Below, in pieces: positions 33,096 to 41,309 of a stretch of DNA of 64,000 bases (position 1 is its first letter; each line of letters begins with the position of its first letter). The stretch covers positions 4,905,501-4,969,500 of the forward strand of contig NZ_CP060131.1 in assembly GCF_014235185.1 (NCBI RefSeq), given 5' to 3'. The DNA comes from Pseudonocardia petroleophila (lineage in GTDB: Bacteria > Actinomycetota > Actinomycetes > Mycobacteriales > Pseudonocardiaceae). The notes under the pieces are model-generated. The model did no database searches. It was not told where the DNA came from and worked only from the letters and a program-made list of their open reading frames with translations. A program made the position numbers and the translations under genes.

Positions 33096-33937
33096 GGGCG
33101 CTCCTTCCGGGCGTTGCGTCGTGCGCGTTGCAGCTCGCGCGTCGCCAGCACCGTGAACAGGCGGCGGCGGTATCCCGTCGAGCCGTGGGTGTCGCCGCCG
33201 GTGTCGACCACGTCCGCTGCCAGGTCCCGGATCCCGCTCTCGTCGTCGAGCAGGGCGGTCACGTCGCGGGTGACCGGGGTGTCGGAGATGCCGAAACCGG
33301 TCAGGCGGGCGTCGAGCACGGTGCCGTCGTCGTCCACGCGGACGCGCGTCACCACCCCGGCCAGCGCGAAGTCGCCGTGCCGGCGGGCGATCTCGCCGAA
33401 CCCGTAGCCCTCACCGGGGCGGGCGACGGGGAACTCCACACCGGTCACGACCTCCTCGGCCGTGGCGGCGGTCGTCATCGCGCCGGCGAAGAACTCCGCC
33501 GCGGGGACGCGGCGGCGACCACCGGTCCCGGCCACCTCGATCGTCGCGCCCAGGCAGGACGCCACGGCGGGCAGCTCGGCCGACGGGTCGGCGTGGGCGA
33601 TGCTGCCGCAGACGGTGCCGCGGCTGCGCAGCTCCCGGTGCCCGACGAACGGCATCACCATCCCGATCAGGGGCACCGCGCGGGCCTCGTCCGATCGCTC
33701 CAGGCGGCGCTGCCGCACGGTGGCGCCGACGCGCAGCACGTCGTCCGTCACCGCCAGGTCACCGAGGGACGCGACCGACCCGATGTCGACGAGCGTCGCG
33801 GGCCGGCCCAGGCGCATGGCCAGCACCGGCACCAGCGACTGACCGCCGGCCAGCACCTTCGCGTCCCCGCCGGCCAGCTCGGCGAGCACGTCGTCCAGGC
33901 TGCCCGGCCGGACGTAGGCGAAGGGAGCGGCCTTCAT
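33092..33937 (-). CDS. Molybdenum hydroxylase FAD-binding medium subunit (CoxM-like)
   Basis: A 281-residue FAD subunit. The FAD-binding loops AGGQSLVPVLAMRL (about 32-45) and TVCGSIAHADPSAELP (about 109-124) are intact, followed by the CO_deh_flav_C domain (GFGEIARRHGDFALAGV). It is coupled to both neighbours by 4-nt overlaps, with the enoyl-CoA hydratase gene upstream and the CoxS-CoxG fusion downstream. Confidence 0.92.
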   Translation of the reverse strand: MKAAPFAYVRPGSLDDVLAELAGGDAKVLAGGQSLVPVLAMRLGRPATLVDIGSVASLGDLAVTDDVLRVGATVRQRRLERSDEARAVPLIGMVMPFVGHRELRSRGTVCGSIAHADPSAELPAVASCLGATIEVAGTGGRRRVPAAEFFAGAMTTAATAEEVVTGVEFPVARPGEGYGFGEIARRHGDFALAGVVTRVRVDDDGTVLDARLTGFGISDTPVTRDVTALLDDESGIRDLAADVVDTGGDTHGSTGYRRRLFTVLATRELQRARRNARKERP

Positions 33938-34707
33938 CGGCCCGTGAACTCCGGCTTGCGCTTCTCGCCGAACGCCGCGACGCCCTCGGCGAAGTCGTGG
34001 GTGGAGCGGAGCATGGCGTAGGCCTTCCGCTCCAGGTCGATGCCGGTGTACAGCGGGCCGTCGATCCCCTTGTCCAGCACCTCCTTGGCGGTGCGCTGGG
34101 CGATCGGGGAGAAGCCGGCCATCTTCGCGGCCAGTGCGTCGGCGGCCGCGTCGAGCGCCGCGCGGTCGTCGTGGACCTCGGCGAGGATCCCCCAGTCCAG
34201 CGCCTGCTGGGCCGGGATGCGGGTGGCCGTCATGATGTGGAACTTGGCCCGCGACAGCCCGATCAGCCGGGAGAGCCGCTGCGTGCCGCCGGAGCCGGGG
34301 ATCATGCCGAGGTTCATCTCGGGCAGCGCGAACTGCGTGCGCGGGGTGCCGAGCCGGATGTCGCAGGACAGCGCCATCTCGCAGCCGACGCCGAAGCAGT
34401 AGCCGTCGATGGCGGCGATCACCGGCTTGGTGCTGCGCGCGGGGGCGGTGACGTTGTGCCCGAGGTCGGTGAAGTCGATGGGGTCGACCTCCATGAACCC
34501 GGCGATGTCGCCGCCGCTCGTGAAGTGCTCCCCGTCGGACCGCACGACGACCACCCGGATGTCCGGGTCGGCGTCGATGTCGGCGAACCGGTCGGCCACG
34601 AGCTGGCGCATCTCCCACGTCACGACGGTGTACCTGCCGTGCGAGAGCGTGAGGTACGCGATCGGGCCCTTCTTCTCGAGCAGGACGTCGCCACCGGTGA
34701 GTGCCAT
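33934..34707 (-). CDS. Enoyl-CoA hydratase/isomerase family protein
   Basis: A 257-residue crotonase-fold enzyme. The oxyanion-hole segments HFTSGGDIAGF and GVGCEMALSCD are present, and the two usual glutamates occur in GCEMA and LPEMNLGMIPGSGGTQRL, so hydratase activity is plausible. It is embedded between the large and medium hydroxylase subunit genes and coupled to both (TAATG and ATGA overlaps). That implies the hydroxylase acts on a CoA thioester or feeds a beta-oxidation-like step (inference). Confidence 0.9.
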   Translation of the reverse strand: MALTGGDVLLEKKGPIAYLTLSHGRYTVVTWEMRQLVADRFADIDADPDIRVVVVRSDGEHFTSGGDIAGFMEVDPIDFTDLGHNVTAPARSTKPVIAAIDGYCFGVGCEMALSCDIRLGTPRTQFALPEMNLGMIPGSGGTQRLSRLIGLSRAKFHIMTATRIPAQQALDWGILAEVHDDRAALDAAADALAAKMAGFSPIAQRTAKEVLDKGIDGPLYTGIDLERKAYAMLRSTHDFAEGVAAFGEKRKPEFTGR

Positions 34708-37082
34708 TACTTCTCCTCCATGAGCTGGTGCAGCACCTCGCCGTGCAGCGGGAGCTGGGTGATCGGGACGCCGGGCAGCGCGTCGGCCACGGCGTTGGCG
34801 AAGGCCACGGGGAAGCTCATCGACGAGCCCTCCCCGCAGCCCTTGGCCCCCAGCGGCGTCAGGGGCGACGGCGTGACCACGTGGTCGGTGCGCAGGTCGA
34901 AGCCGGTCTCGGCGCTGGTGGGGCACAGGTAGTCGAGGAACGTGGCCGAGGTCGGCTGCCCGGACGGGGCGTGGGTGAACTCCTCGTACATCGCGCCGCC
35001 GAGTGCGTGGGCGAGCGCGCCGTGGACCTGGCCGTCGAGGAGCTGCTGGTTGAGCACGGTGCCGGCGTCGTGCACCGACGACACGCGGTCGATCGTGATC
35101 TCCAGCGTCGCGGGGTCGATCCGCACGGCCACGATCTCGGCGACGAACCCGTAGCAGAGCGAGGAGTTGATCCGGTCGTCCGCCGTGGCGGCCCTCGTCT
35201 CGCGCGGGCTGAACTCGGCCTCGGCGTAGAGCCGGGCGGGCACGCCGGCGGGCAGCGAGGTCGGGTCCCAGTGCACGATCCCGGCGGCGTGCCGGAACGC
35301 CAAGGTGGCGCCGGACGGGTGCACGACCGCGCCGTCGGCGAGCGAGAGCTCGTCGGCAGGCACCTCCAGCGCGACGGACGCGGCGGCGCGGATGGTGGCG
35401 GCGATCGTGTCTGCCGCCTGCACCACCGCGCTCGTGACGAGCGGGGCGAAGCGCGAGGAGTAGCTCCCGGACGTGACCGTCCACGGGGTGGTGGAGGTGT
35501 CCATGTCGACGACGACGCGCACCTGCTCGACCGGCAGCCCCAGCCGGTCGGCGGCCACCTGGCGCGCCACGGTGGCGTGCCCCTGCCCCTGCGGCACCGA
35601 CCCCAGCAGCACCGTGACGACCCCCTGGACGTCGACCGACATCCGCACGTGCTCGGTGGAGCCGGACTTGTCGCGGCCCGGCCTGCGCTGCTCGGAGGGG
35701 GTGGCGAGGCCGACGTAGCCGATGTTGGTGCCCGACGGGTCGACGACGAGTGCGGTGCCGATGCCGTAGTAGGCGCCCTCGGCGCGGGCCGCGGCCTGAC
35801 GGGCGCGCAGCTCGTCGAGGTCGGCGTTCTGCACCGCCAGCGCGACGGCGGCGGCGTAGTCGCCCGAGTCGTAGACGCCGCCGGTGGGCGTCTCGTACGG
35901 GAAGGCGTCGACCAGGTTGCGGCGGCGGACCTCGATCGGGTCCAGCCCGGTGGCCGTCGCGACGGCGTCCATCAGGCGCTCCAGCCCGAAGTAGAGCTGC
36001 TGGCCGCCGAAGCCACGGTTCAGCCCCGTCGGCATGGCGTTGGTGACGACCGCGCGTGCCCGGATCTCGACGGCCCCGATCGCGTACGGGCCGGTGATGT
36101 TGCCGAAGCAGCGGTAGAGCGTGGACGGCTCGGGCGGGCGGAGGTAGGCGCCGACGTTGTCGACGAGGTCGGTCCGCAGCGCGGTGACCTGGCCGTCCCC
36201 GGTGACGGCTGCGGCGAACCGCATGACCCGGTCGGCCCCGGAGGAGGAGGCGAGCAGGTGCTCGACGCGGTCCTCGGTCCAGCGCACCGGCGTGCCGGAG
36301 TGCTGCGACGCCAGTGCCATCAGCACGACGTAGGGGTAGATGCCGGCCTTGATGCCGAAGCTGCCGCCGATGTCGGCGGGCACGTGCAGGCGCACCGCCG
36401 AGGTGGGCAGGCCCAGCGCACCGGCCATGACGGGCACCATCGTGAAGGGGCCGTGGAAGTTGGCCCACGCCTCGACGGAGTCGCCGCGGTGGTCGGCGAT
36501 CACGGAGTAGCACTCCATCGGCACCGAGGAGTAGCGCGGGAAGTCGTACTCGCCCTCGACGACGTGGGCGGCCTCGGCGAAGGCCCGCTCGACCTCCCCG
36601 AAGGAGAACGTGCGGTCGGTGGCGACGTTCGTGCCCGCGGCCTCGTGCAGCAGCGGCGCCCCCTCGGCGAGCGCGGCGCGGGCCCCGACCACCACGTCGA
36701 GCGGCTCGTAGTCGACCTCGACGAGCTCGGCGGCGTCCTCGGCCACGTACCGGTCGGACGCGACGACCACCGCGATCGGCTCGCCGACGAACCGCACCAC
36801 GTCGGTGGCGGTCGGGTAGTAGTGCATCGGCGCGCCCGTCGAGAGCGGGAACGGCGCCAGTGCGGCGAGCACCTCCTCGGGGCCGATCACGGCGGCGACG
36901 CCGGGGTGGGCCCGGGCGCGGGAGAGGTCGACCGAGCGGATCCGCGCGTGCGGCTGGGTGGAGCGGACGACGGCGGCGGTCAGGGTGCCCGGGAGGGGGT
37001 CCTGGTCGTCGAGGAACCGCCCCCGCCCGGTGACGAGCGGGAGGTCCTCGATGCGGCTGGGGGTCCACTTCCGTTGCAGCAT
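34707..37082 (-). CDS. Molybdenum hydroxylase large (molybdopterin) subunit, xanthine dehydrogenase family
   Basis: A 791-residue catalytic subunit. Landmarks are GRGRFLDDQ at the N-terminus, the LNRGFGGQQLYFGLE segment (xanthine-dehydrogenase-like FGG rather than the CO dehydrogenase Cys loop), SVPQGQGHATVARQVAA and the catalytic Glu region GAKGCGEGS near the C-terminus. It hydroxylates a carbon of an unidentified substrate. The chosen start is ATG 37082 (MLQRKWTPSRIEDLPLV); GTG 37148 would add 22 residues encoded by a hairpin-forming repeat. It is not a CO dehydrogenase by active-site loop. Confidence 0.88.
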   Translation of the reverse strand: MLQRKWTPSRIEDLPLVTGRGRFLDDQDPLPGTLTAAVVRSTQPHARIRSVDLSRARAHPGVAAVIGPEEVLAALAPFPLSTGAPMHYYPTATDVVRFVGEPIAVVVASDRYVAEDAAELVEVDYEPLDVVVGARAALAEGAPLLHEAAGTNVATDRTFSFGEVERAFAEAAHVVEGEYDFPRYSSVPMECYSVIADHRGDSVEAWANFHGPFTMVPVMAGALGLPTSAVRLHVPADIGGSFGIKAGIYPYVVLMALASQHSGTPVRWTEDRVEHLLASSSGADRVMRFAAAVTGDGQVTALRTDLVDNVGAYLRPPEPSTLYRCFGNITGPYAIGAVEIRARAVVTNAMPTGLNRGFGGQQLYFGLERLMDAVATATGLDPIEVRRRNLVDAFPYETPTGGVYDSGDYAAAVALAVQNADLDELRARQAAARAEGAYYGIGTALVVDPSGTNIGYVGLATPSEQRRPGRDKSGSTEHVRMSVDVQGVVTVLLGSVPQGQGHATVARQVAADRLGLPVEQVRVVVDMDTSTTPWTVTSGSYSSRFAPLVTSAVVQAADTIAATIRAAASVALEVPADELSLADGAVVHPSGATLAFRHAAGIVHWDPTSLPAGVPARLYAEAEFSPRETRAATADDRINSSLCYGFVAEIVAVRIDPATLEITIDRVSSVHDAGTVLNQQLLDGQVHGALAHALGGAMYEEFTHAPSGQPTSATFLDYLCPTSAETGFDLRTDHVVTPSPLTPLGAKGCGEGSSMSFPVAFANAVADALPGVPITQLPLHGEVLHQLMEEK

Positions 37083-37126
37083 GGCCACCTTGCCGCCATC
37101 CGGTTGCGGGAAGGTGGCCTTGCTGC
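37076..37126. repeat. Long imperfect hairpin over the large-subunit start
   Basis: CAGCATGGCCACCTT (37077-37091) pairs with AAGGTGGCCTTGCTG (37111-37125) with one mismatch, around a 19-nt loop. The ATG of the large-subunit gene is inside the stem. Size and layout resemble the hairpin at 40716-40768, so this may be a dispersed palindromic element of the genome. It could attenuate or uncouple expression of the hydroxylase genes from the ligase gene. Confidence 0.65.
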
Positions 37127-37134
37127 GATCCGGC

Positions 37135-38628
37135 TCAGGCACGCGCACGCTCCTCGTAGTCGCCGGCCACCAGCGTGCGGCGCAGCGTCTTGCCCACGCC
37201 GGAGCGCGGGACGGCGTCCACGGCGATCACCCGCTTCGGGCGTTTCAGCGACGGCAGCACCTCGCGGGCGAACGCCATCGCCCGCTCGGCGCAGGCCTGC
37301 GGATCGACCCCCGTCCGCGGCACCACGAACGCGGTGACGGCGTGGCCCCACCGCTCGTCGGGCAGGCCCACCACGCACACGTCGTCGACCTCGGGGCAGC
37401 GGATGAGCGCGGCCTCGATCTCGTCGGGGTAGATGTTCTCCCCGCCCGAGTTGATCATGTCGTCGACCCGGCCGGAGACGTGGAGGTCACCGTCGGCGTC
37501 GGCCGTGGCGAGGTCGCCGGTGAAGTACCAGCCGTCGCGGATCGCCTTCGCGTCCGCGTCCGGGCGGTTCCAGTAGCCGGCGAACGCCTCGGGGCTGTCC
37601 ATCGACACGATCACCTGCCCCTGCTCCCCCGGCGCCACGATCGCGTCGACGGGCGCGCCCACCTCGGGCGCCACCAGCCGGACGCGGGAGAAGATCCCCG
37701 CGCGGCCGGCCGATCCGGGCTTGGCCGCGACGTCCGGTCCGATCGTGAACGTGTAGATCTCGGTGCTCCCGAAGTGGTTGACGAAGGACGTGGGCGCCAG
37801 CGCGTCCACGAGCTCCTCGGCGAGCGCGGGCGTCATCGCGGCACCGGCGTAGGCGAGGTGGTCGAGCGTGCCGCGGACCCCGTCGAGCCCGGCTCGCAGC
37901 AGCGACCAGTAGATCGTCGGCACCAGGTAGAGCGAGGTGACGCCCTCGCGGCGGACCAGCTCCATCGACTCCGCCGCGTCGAACGCGGGCTGCCCCACCC
38001 ACGTGCCGCCGACGACGATGCTGGCCAGCAGCGTGCGCAGGCCCATCGTGTGGAACATCGGCATGACGCCGAGCACGACCTCGCCGTCGCGCTGCTGGGT
38101 CTGCACCGCGTGCGCCACGGCCGCGGCGTGCTCGGCGCGGTGGGTGCGCGGTACGCCCTTGGGCTTCCCCGTCGTGCCGGAGGTGTAGAGCATGACGCTG
38201 ACGGCGTCCTCGCCCGGCGTCTCCGCGAGCGGGGCGTCGGACTCCCGTTCGGCGCGGGCGTCGAGGTCGGCGACGGCGTGCGTCGCACCGGGGAAGCGGC
38301 CCGCGTTGGCCTCGTCGGCGACGACGAGCACGGCGGACGCGTCGTCCACGCAGTACCGCAGCTCCTCGGCGCCGAAGCGGGTGGACAGCGGCACCGACAC
38401 CGCGCCGAGCTTCTGCGCCGCGAGGTGCAGGCTGGCCAGCGGCTCACCGCCGCCGAGGCCGAGGGCCACGCGGTCACCCGCCGCGACGCCGGCCGCGGCG
38501 AGGGCACGGGCGAGGCGGGTCGTGCGGGCGTCCCACTCGGCGTAGGTCAGGTGCCGCCCGGACCCGCCGACCGCGCGGCGGTGCGGGTACCGCTCGGCGG
38601 CCCAGCTCAGTGCCGTGGACAGGTCCAT
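37135..38628 (-). CDS. AMP-dependent acyl-CoA synthetase/ligase
   Basis: A 497-residue ANL-family ligase. The P-loop motif is VMLYTSGTTGKPKGVPRTH, the adenine motif HFGSTEIYTF, then WYFTGDLATAD, GRVDDMINSGGENIYPDEIE and the catalytic Lys in SGVGKTLRR. It activates a carboxylic acid to its CoA thioester. The start is ATG 38628 after GGAGAG. It heads the operon of hydroxylase and hydratase genes and is divergent from a PadR regulator, a family that often senses phenolic acids. An aromatic or alicyclic acid is therefore a fair guess. Confidence 0.9.
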   Translation of the reverse strand: MDLSTALSWAAERYPHRRAVGGSGRHLTYAEWDARTTRLARALAAAGVAAGDRVALGLGGGEPLASLHLAAQKLGAVSVPLSTRFGAEELRYCVDDASAVLVVADEANAGRFPGATHAVADLDARAERESDAPLAETPGEDAVSVMLYTSGTTGKPKGVPRTHRAEHAAAVAHAVQTQQRDGEVVLGVMPMFHTMGLRTLLASIVVGGTWVGQPAFDAAESMELVRREGVTSLYLVPTIYWSLLRAGLDGVRGTLDHLAYAGAAMTPALAEELVDALAPTSFVNHFGSTEIYTFTIGPDVAAKPGSAGRAGIFSRVRLVAPEVGAPVDAIVAPGEQGQVIVSMDSPEAFAGYWNRPDADAKAIRDGWYFTGDLATADADGDLHVSGRVDDMINSGGENIYPDEIEAALIRCPEVDDVCVVGLPDERWGHAVTAFVVPRTGVDPQACAERAMAFAREVLPSLKRPKRVIAVDAVPRSGVGKTLRRTLVAGDYEERARA

Positions 38629-38657
38629 CCGCTCTCCGATCGTCAACGCTCTGAATC

Positions 38658-38713
38658 GGACGGTACTGGAAGGACGGTGAACACACAAGCACGACCGTCC
38701 CGGGCGGACGGTC
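38658..38713. promoter_or_regulatory. Cluster of GGACGGT half-sites, probable PadR operators
   Basis: GGACGGT at 38658-38664 and 38672-38678, the inverse ACCGTCC at 38694-38700, and GGACGGT again at 38706-38712. The last two form a perfect inverted repeat GACCGTCC-N5-GGACGGTC (38693-38713). The cluster lies between the divergent ligase and PadR genes, just upstream of the PadR -10 (TACCAT, 38721-38726). Confidence 0.65.
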
Positions 38714-38733
38714 CGGGCGCTACCATCCGCGTC

Positions 38734-39312
38734 GTGTCCGAGGTGCGGCTGTCGACCACGTCCTACGTCGTGCTGGGGATGATCGCGCTGCGCGGCCCCT
38801 CCACGCCGTACGACCTCAAGCGCGCCGTGGGCCACTCCGTCGGCTACTTCTGGCACTTCCCGCACGCCCAGCTCTACTCCGAGCCCGACCGGCTCGCCGA
38901 CCTCGGCCTGCTGGAGCTGTCGGTGGAGGACAGCGGGCGGCGGCGCAAGACCTACTCGCTGACCGCCCCCGGCCGTGACGCCGTGCGCGCGTGGCTCGCA
39001 GCGCCGACGAACGAGCACTTCCAGATGCGCGACATCGCCGAGCTGAAGCTGTTCTTCAACGAGGTCGGCGACCCGGGCAACGTCGCCACCCTCGCCGCGG
39101 AGCAGATGGCGCAGCACCGGGAGCGCATCGCCGTCTACGAGGGCATGGTGGAGCGCTTCGGCACCCAGCCCTCCGCGGAGCCGCGCATGATCACCCTCGA
39201 GCTGGGGCTGGAGATGGAGCACGCGGCCCTGCGGTTCTGGCGGGCGCTGGCCGACGGCGATCTGGACGGGCTGCGCGCGGCGCGGGAGCATCGGTACGAC
39301 CGGTCGGAATGA
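38734..39312 (+). CDS. PadR family transcriptional regulator
   Basis: A 192-residue PadR regulator. The N-terminal winged helix reads TSYVVLGMIALRGPSTPYDL and FWHFPHAQLYSEPDRL, followed by the Vir_C helical dimerisation domain. GTG 38734 lies 7 nt after TACCAT, so it is probably leaderless and autoregulated through the GGACGGT sites upstream. It presumably represses the divergent acyl-CoA ligase and molybdenum hydroxylase operon until its acid or phenolic ligand appears (inference). Confidence 0.9.
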   Translation: MSEVRLSTTSYVVLGMIALRGPSTPYDLKRAVGHSVGYFWHFPHAQLYSEPDRLADLGLLELSVEDSGRRRKTYSLTAPGRDAVRAWLAAPTNEHFQMRDIAELKLFFNEVGDPGNVATLAAEQMAQHRERIAVYEGMVERFGTQPSAEPRMITLELGLEMEHAALRFWRALADGDLDGLRAAREHRYDRSE

Positions 39313-39340
39313 ATCCTGCCGGGACGGGCTTGGGAGCGGT

Positions 39341-39949
39341 ATGGCGGGCACCACGCGAGGTTTCCTCGGACGACGACGCGAGCGCGATCCCCGGCTCCCC
39401 CCGGGCCAGTACGACGCGCGGGACGAGTGGCCGGTGCTCAACGCCGAGGCCACGCCGCGGCTGAGCACCGACCGGTGGACGTTCACCGTGGAGGGTCTCG
39501 TCGAGCGCGAGCTGACGTGGACCTGGGACGAGATCCGCGCGCTGCCGCCGTCGCGGTACGAGGGCGACATCCACTGCGTGACGACGTGGTCGAAGTTCGG
39601 CATGCGGTTCGACGGCGTCTCCGTCGACACGCTGCTCGACGCGGCCGGGGTGCTGCCCACCGCCACCCACGTCATCGGGGTGGCGCACACCGGCTACACC
39701 ACCAACCTGCCGCTGGCCGACGTCACCGGCGGGAAGGCCTGGGTGGTCTGGGACGTCGACGGGCAGCCGCTCACCCGCGAGCACGGCGGCCCCGCCCGGC
39801 TGCTCGTGCCGCACCTGTACTTCTGGAAGAGCGCCAAGTGGGTCTCCGGCCTGCGCCTGCTCGACCACGACGAGCAGGGCTTCTGGGAGCGCAACGGCTA
39901 CCACGACCGCGGCGACCCCTGGACCGAGCAGCGCTACCAGGGCGACTGA
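39341..39949 (+). CDS. Sulfite oxidase-like molybdopterin oxidoreductase
   Basis: A 202-residue compact member of the sulfite oxidase/YedY fold. The molybdenum-ligating cysteine is C79 in DIHCVTTWSKFG; other landmarks are GYTTNLPLADV, GGPARLLVPHLYFWKSAKWV and FWERNGYHDRGDPW. There is no signal peptide or haem domain, so it should be cytoplasmic. It is coupled (TGATG) to an FAD/NAD-binding reductase, a common actinobacterial pair that may act as a methionine-sulfoxide or S/N-oxide reductase. The substrate is unknown. Confidence 0.88.
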   Translation: MAGTTRGFLGRRRERDPRLPPGQYDARDEWPVLNAEATPRLSTDRWTFTVEGLVERELTWTWDEIRALPPSRYEGDIHCVTTWSKFGMRFDGVSVDTLLDAAGVLPTATHVIGVAHTGYTTNLPLADVTGGKAWVVWDVDGQPLTREHGGPARLLVPHLYFWKSAKWVSGLRLLDHDEQGFWERNGYHDRGDPWTEQRYQGD

Positions 39950-40656
39950 TGACCCTGACGCCCGGCGGCACCACCCACCGCCGGACCCTGCGCTGGCAGC
40001 TCGCCCGGGTGCTGGCCGTGCGGGACGAGACGCCCCGCGCGCGGACGCTGCGCCTGGCCCTGCCCGAGCCCCGCCGGCACGTCGCGGGGCAGCACTACGT
40101 CGTGCGGCTCACCGCGCCCGACGGGTACACGGCCCAGCGCTCCTACTCGGTGGCGTCCGCCCCGGACGACACCGGCGAGATCGAGCTGACCGTCGAGGAG
40201 CTCGAGGACGGCGAGGTGTCGGGCTACCTGCACGGCGTGGTCGAGCCCGGCGACGAGCTGGAGGTCCGCGGCCCCATCGGCGGGTACTTCGCGTGGGCGG
40301 GCGACACCCCGGCGCTGCTCGTCGGCGGCGGGTCCGGCGTCGTGCCGCTCATGGCGATGCTGCGCCAGGCCCGACGTGCCGGGGCGGGCGACCTGCTGCG
40401 CGTCGTCGTCTCCGCCCGCACCGCGGCCGACCTGTACTACGCCGACGAGCTGCCCGGCCCGGAGACCACCGTCGTCCTGACGCGGACCGGGCGCGGGCGG
40501 CTCACGGTCGACGACCTCGCGCCGCTCGTCCGCGGCGGCGAGGACGTGTTCGTCTGCGGCTCCCCCGGCTTCTGCGACGCCGTCACCGACCTGCTGGTGG
40601 AGGCCGGGGTGCCGGTGGGGTCGATCCGCACGGAACGCTTCGGCCCCTCCGGCTGA
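39949..40656 (+). CDS. FAD-binding ferredoxin/flavodoxin-type reductase
   Basis: A 235-residue ferredoxin-NADP reductase-like protein. The FAD motif is RSYSVASAP, the NAD(P) pyrophosphate loop is LLVGGGSGVVPLMAML, and the C-terminus has VFVCGSPGFCDAV. It carries no 2Fe-2S domain of its own. As the partner of the preceding molybdoenzyme it would supply or take up electrons. Its ATG overlaps the upstream stop. Confidence 0.9.
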   Translation: MTLTPGGTTHRRTLRWQLARVLAVRDETPRARTLRLALPEPRRHVAGQHYVVRLTAPDGYTAQRSYSVASAPDDTGEIELTVEELEDGEVSGYLHGVVEPGDELEVRGPIGGYFAWAGDTPALLVGGGSGVVPLMAMLRQARRAGAGDLLRVVVSARTAADLYYADELPGPETTVVLTRTGRGRLTVDDLAPLVRGGEDVFVCGSPGFCDAVTDLLVEAGVPVGSIRTERFGPSG

Positions 40657-40715
40657 CGACCGCGGGCGCGCCCCGCCGCCCCGGCCCGTCGCCCGGCCCC
40701 CGCGCCCCGCCCGAT

Positions 40716-40768
40716 CGCAGTGGGGTGGCTCCACTCCGACCAGGTTGCAGTGAAGCCACCCCACTGCG
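40716..40768. terminator. Long hairpin between convergent genes, bidirectional terminator or dispersed palindrome
   Basis: CGCAGTGGGGTGGCTCCACT (40716-40735) pairs with AGTGAAGCCACCCCACTGCG (40749-40768) with one mismatch and a 13-nt loop; the outer 15 bp are perfect. It lies between convergent genes, so it can stop transcription both ways, but there is no T-tract. It resembles the hairpin at 37076-37126. Confidence 0.7.
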
Positions 40769-40773
40769 TCGCG

Positions 40774-40818
40774 GGTCGGGGTGGCGGGGGTCGGGGTGGC
40801 GGGGGTCGGGGTGGCGGG
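40774..40818 (+). repeat. 15-bp tandem repeat, three units
   Basis: GTCGGGGTGGCGGGG is repeated three times head to tail, ending just before the marR-type stop codon. A looser copy continues into the gene's last codons, so its Pro-rich C-terminus may derive from repeat growth. Confidence 0.75.
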
Positions 40819-40821
40819 GGG

Positions 40822-41232
40822 TCAGGGCGGCGGGGTGAGGGCGCGGAGGATGCGGGCGAGGTGGGCGCGGTCGTCGTCGGACAGCGGCCGGAACACGCTC
40901 TCCGCCTCCGCCGCCCTGGCCGCGCGGATCGCGTCGCCGACCTCGCGCCCGCGCTCGGTGGGGGCGACGAGGGTGGCGCGGCGGTCGGCCGGGTCCGGGG
41001 CGCGCTCGACGAGGCCGCGACCCTCCAGCGCGTCGACGACCTCGGTCGCGGACCGGGGCGCGATCCGCAGTGCGTCGGCCAGGTCCCCCAGCCGCAGCGG
41101 TCCCCCGCGCAGCAGCGTGCCCAGTGCCCGCGCCTGGGCCGGCGTGACGTCCCACGGCGCCAGCGCCTCGCGCGCGGCCTCGCGCATCCGCCGCGCGACC
41201 GCGCGGAAACCGTCGGAGAGGGAGTCGTCCAC
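40822..41232 (-). CDS. MarR family transcriptional regulator
   Basis: A 136-residue MarR-type winged-helix regulator: LRLGDLADALRIAPRSATEVVDAL is the recognition region and RRATLVAPTERG the wing. It is divergent from an ABC multidrug-type exporter, and two 13-bp palindromes occupy the shared gap, so it very likely represses the exporter and itself. The start is GTG 41232. Confidence 0.9.
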   Translation of the reverse strand: MDDSLSDGFRAVARRMREAAREALAPWDVTPAQARALGTLLRGGPLRLGDLADALRIAPRSATEVVDALEGRGLVERAPDPADRRATLVAPTERGREVGDAIRAARAAEAESVFRPLSDDDRAHLARILRALTPPP

Positions 41233-41245
41233 GGGAACAGACTAG

Positions 41246-41284
41246 ACACGGCCCGTGTTGCACCCTCATAGTGAGGTTACCTCA
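41246..41284. promoter_or_regulatory. Two 13-bp palindromes and promoter of the exporter gene
   Basis: ACACGGCCCGTGT (41246-41258) and TGAGGTTACCTCA (41272-41284) are perfect palindromes around a central base. A possible promoter for the ABC gene is TAGACA (41243-41248), N18, CATAGT (41267-41272): the first palindrome would sit in the spacer and the second at the start site. This is a typical MarR repression layout, although the two palindromes differ in sequence. Confidence 0.65.
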
Positions 41285-41309
41285 ACAAAGTCGACGGAAG
41301 GATCCGTAC

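Noticed and set aside
34707..37082. Carbon monoxide dehydrogenase large subunit
   Set aside because: The active-site segment reads NRGFGGQQ, not the CO dehydrogenase loop with Cys or the GAGR form, so only the wider molybdenum hydroxylase family is supported.
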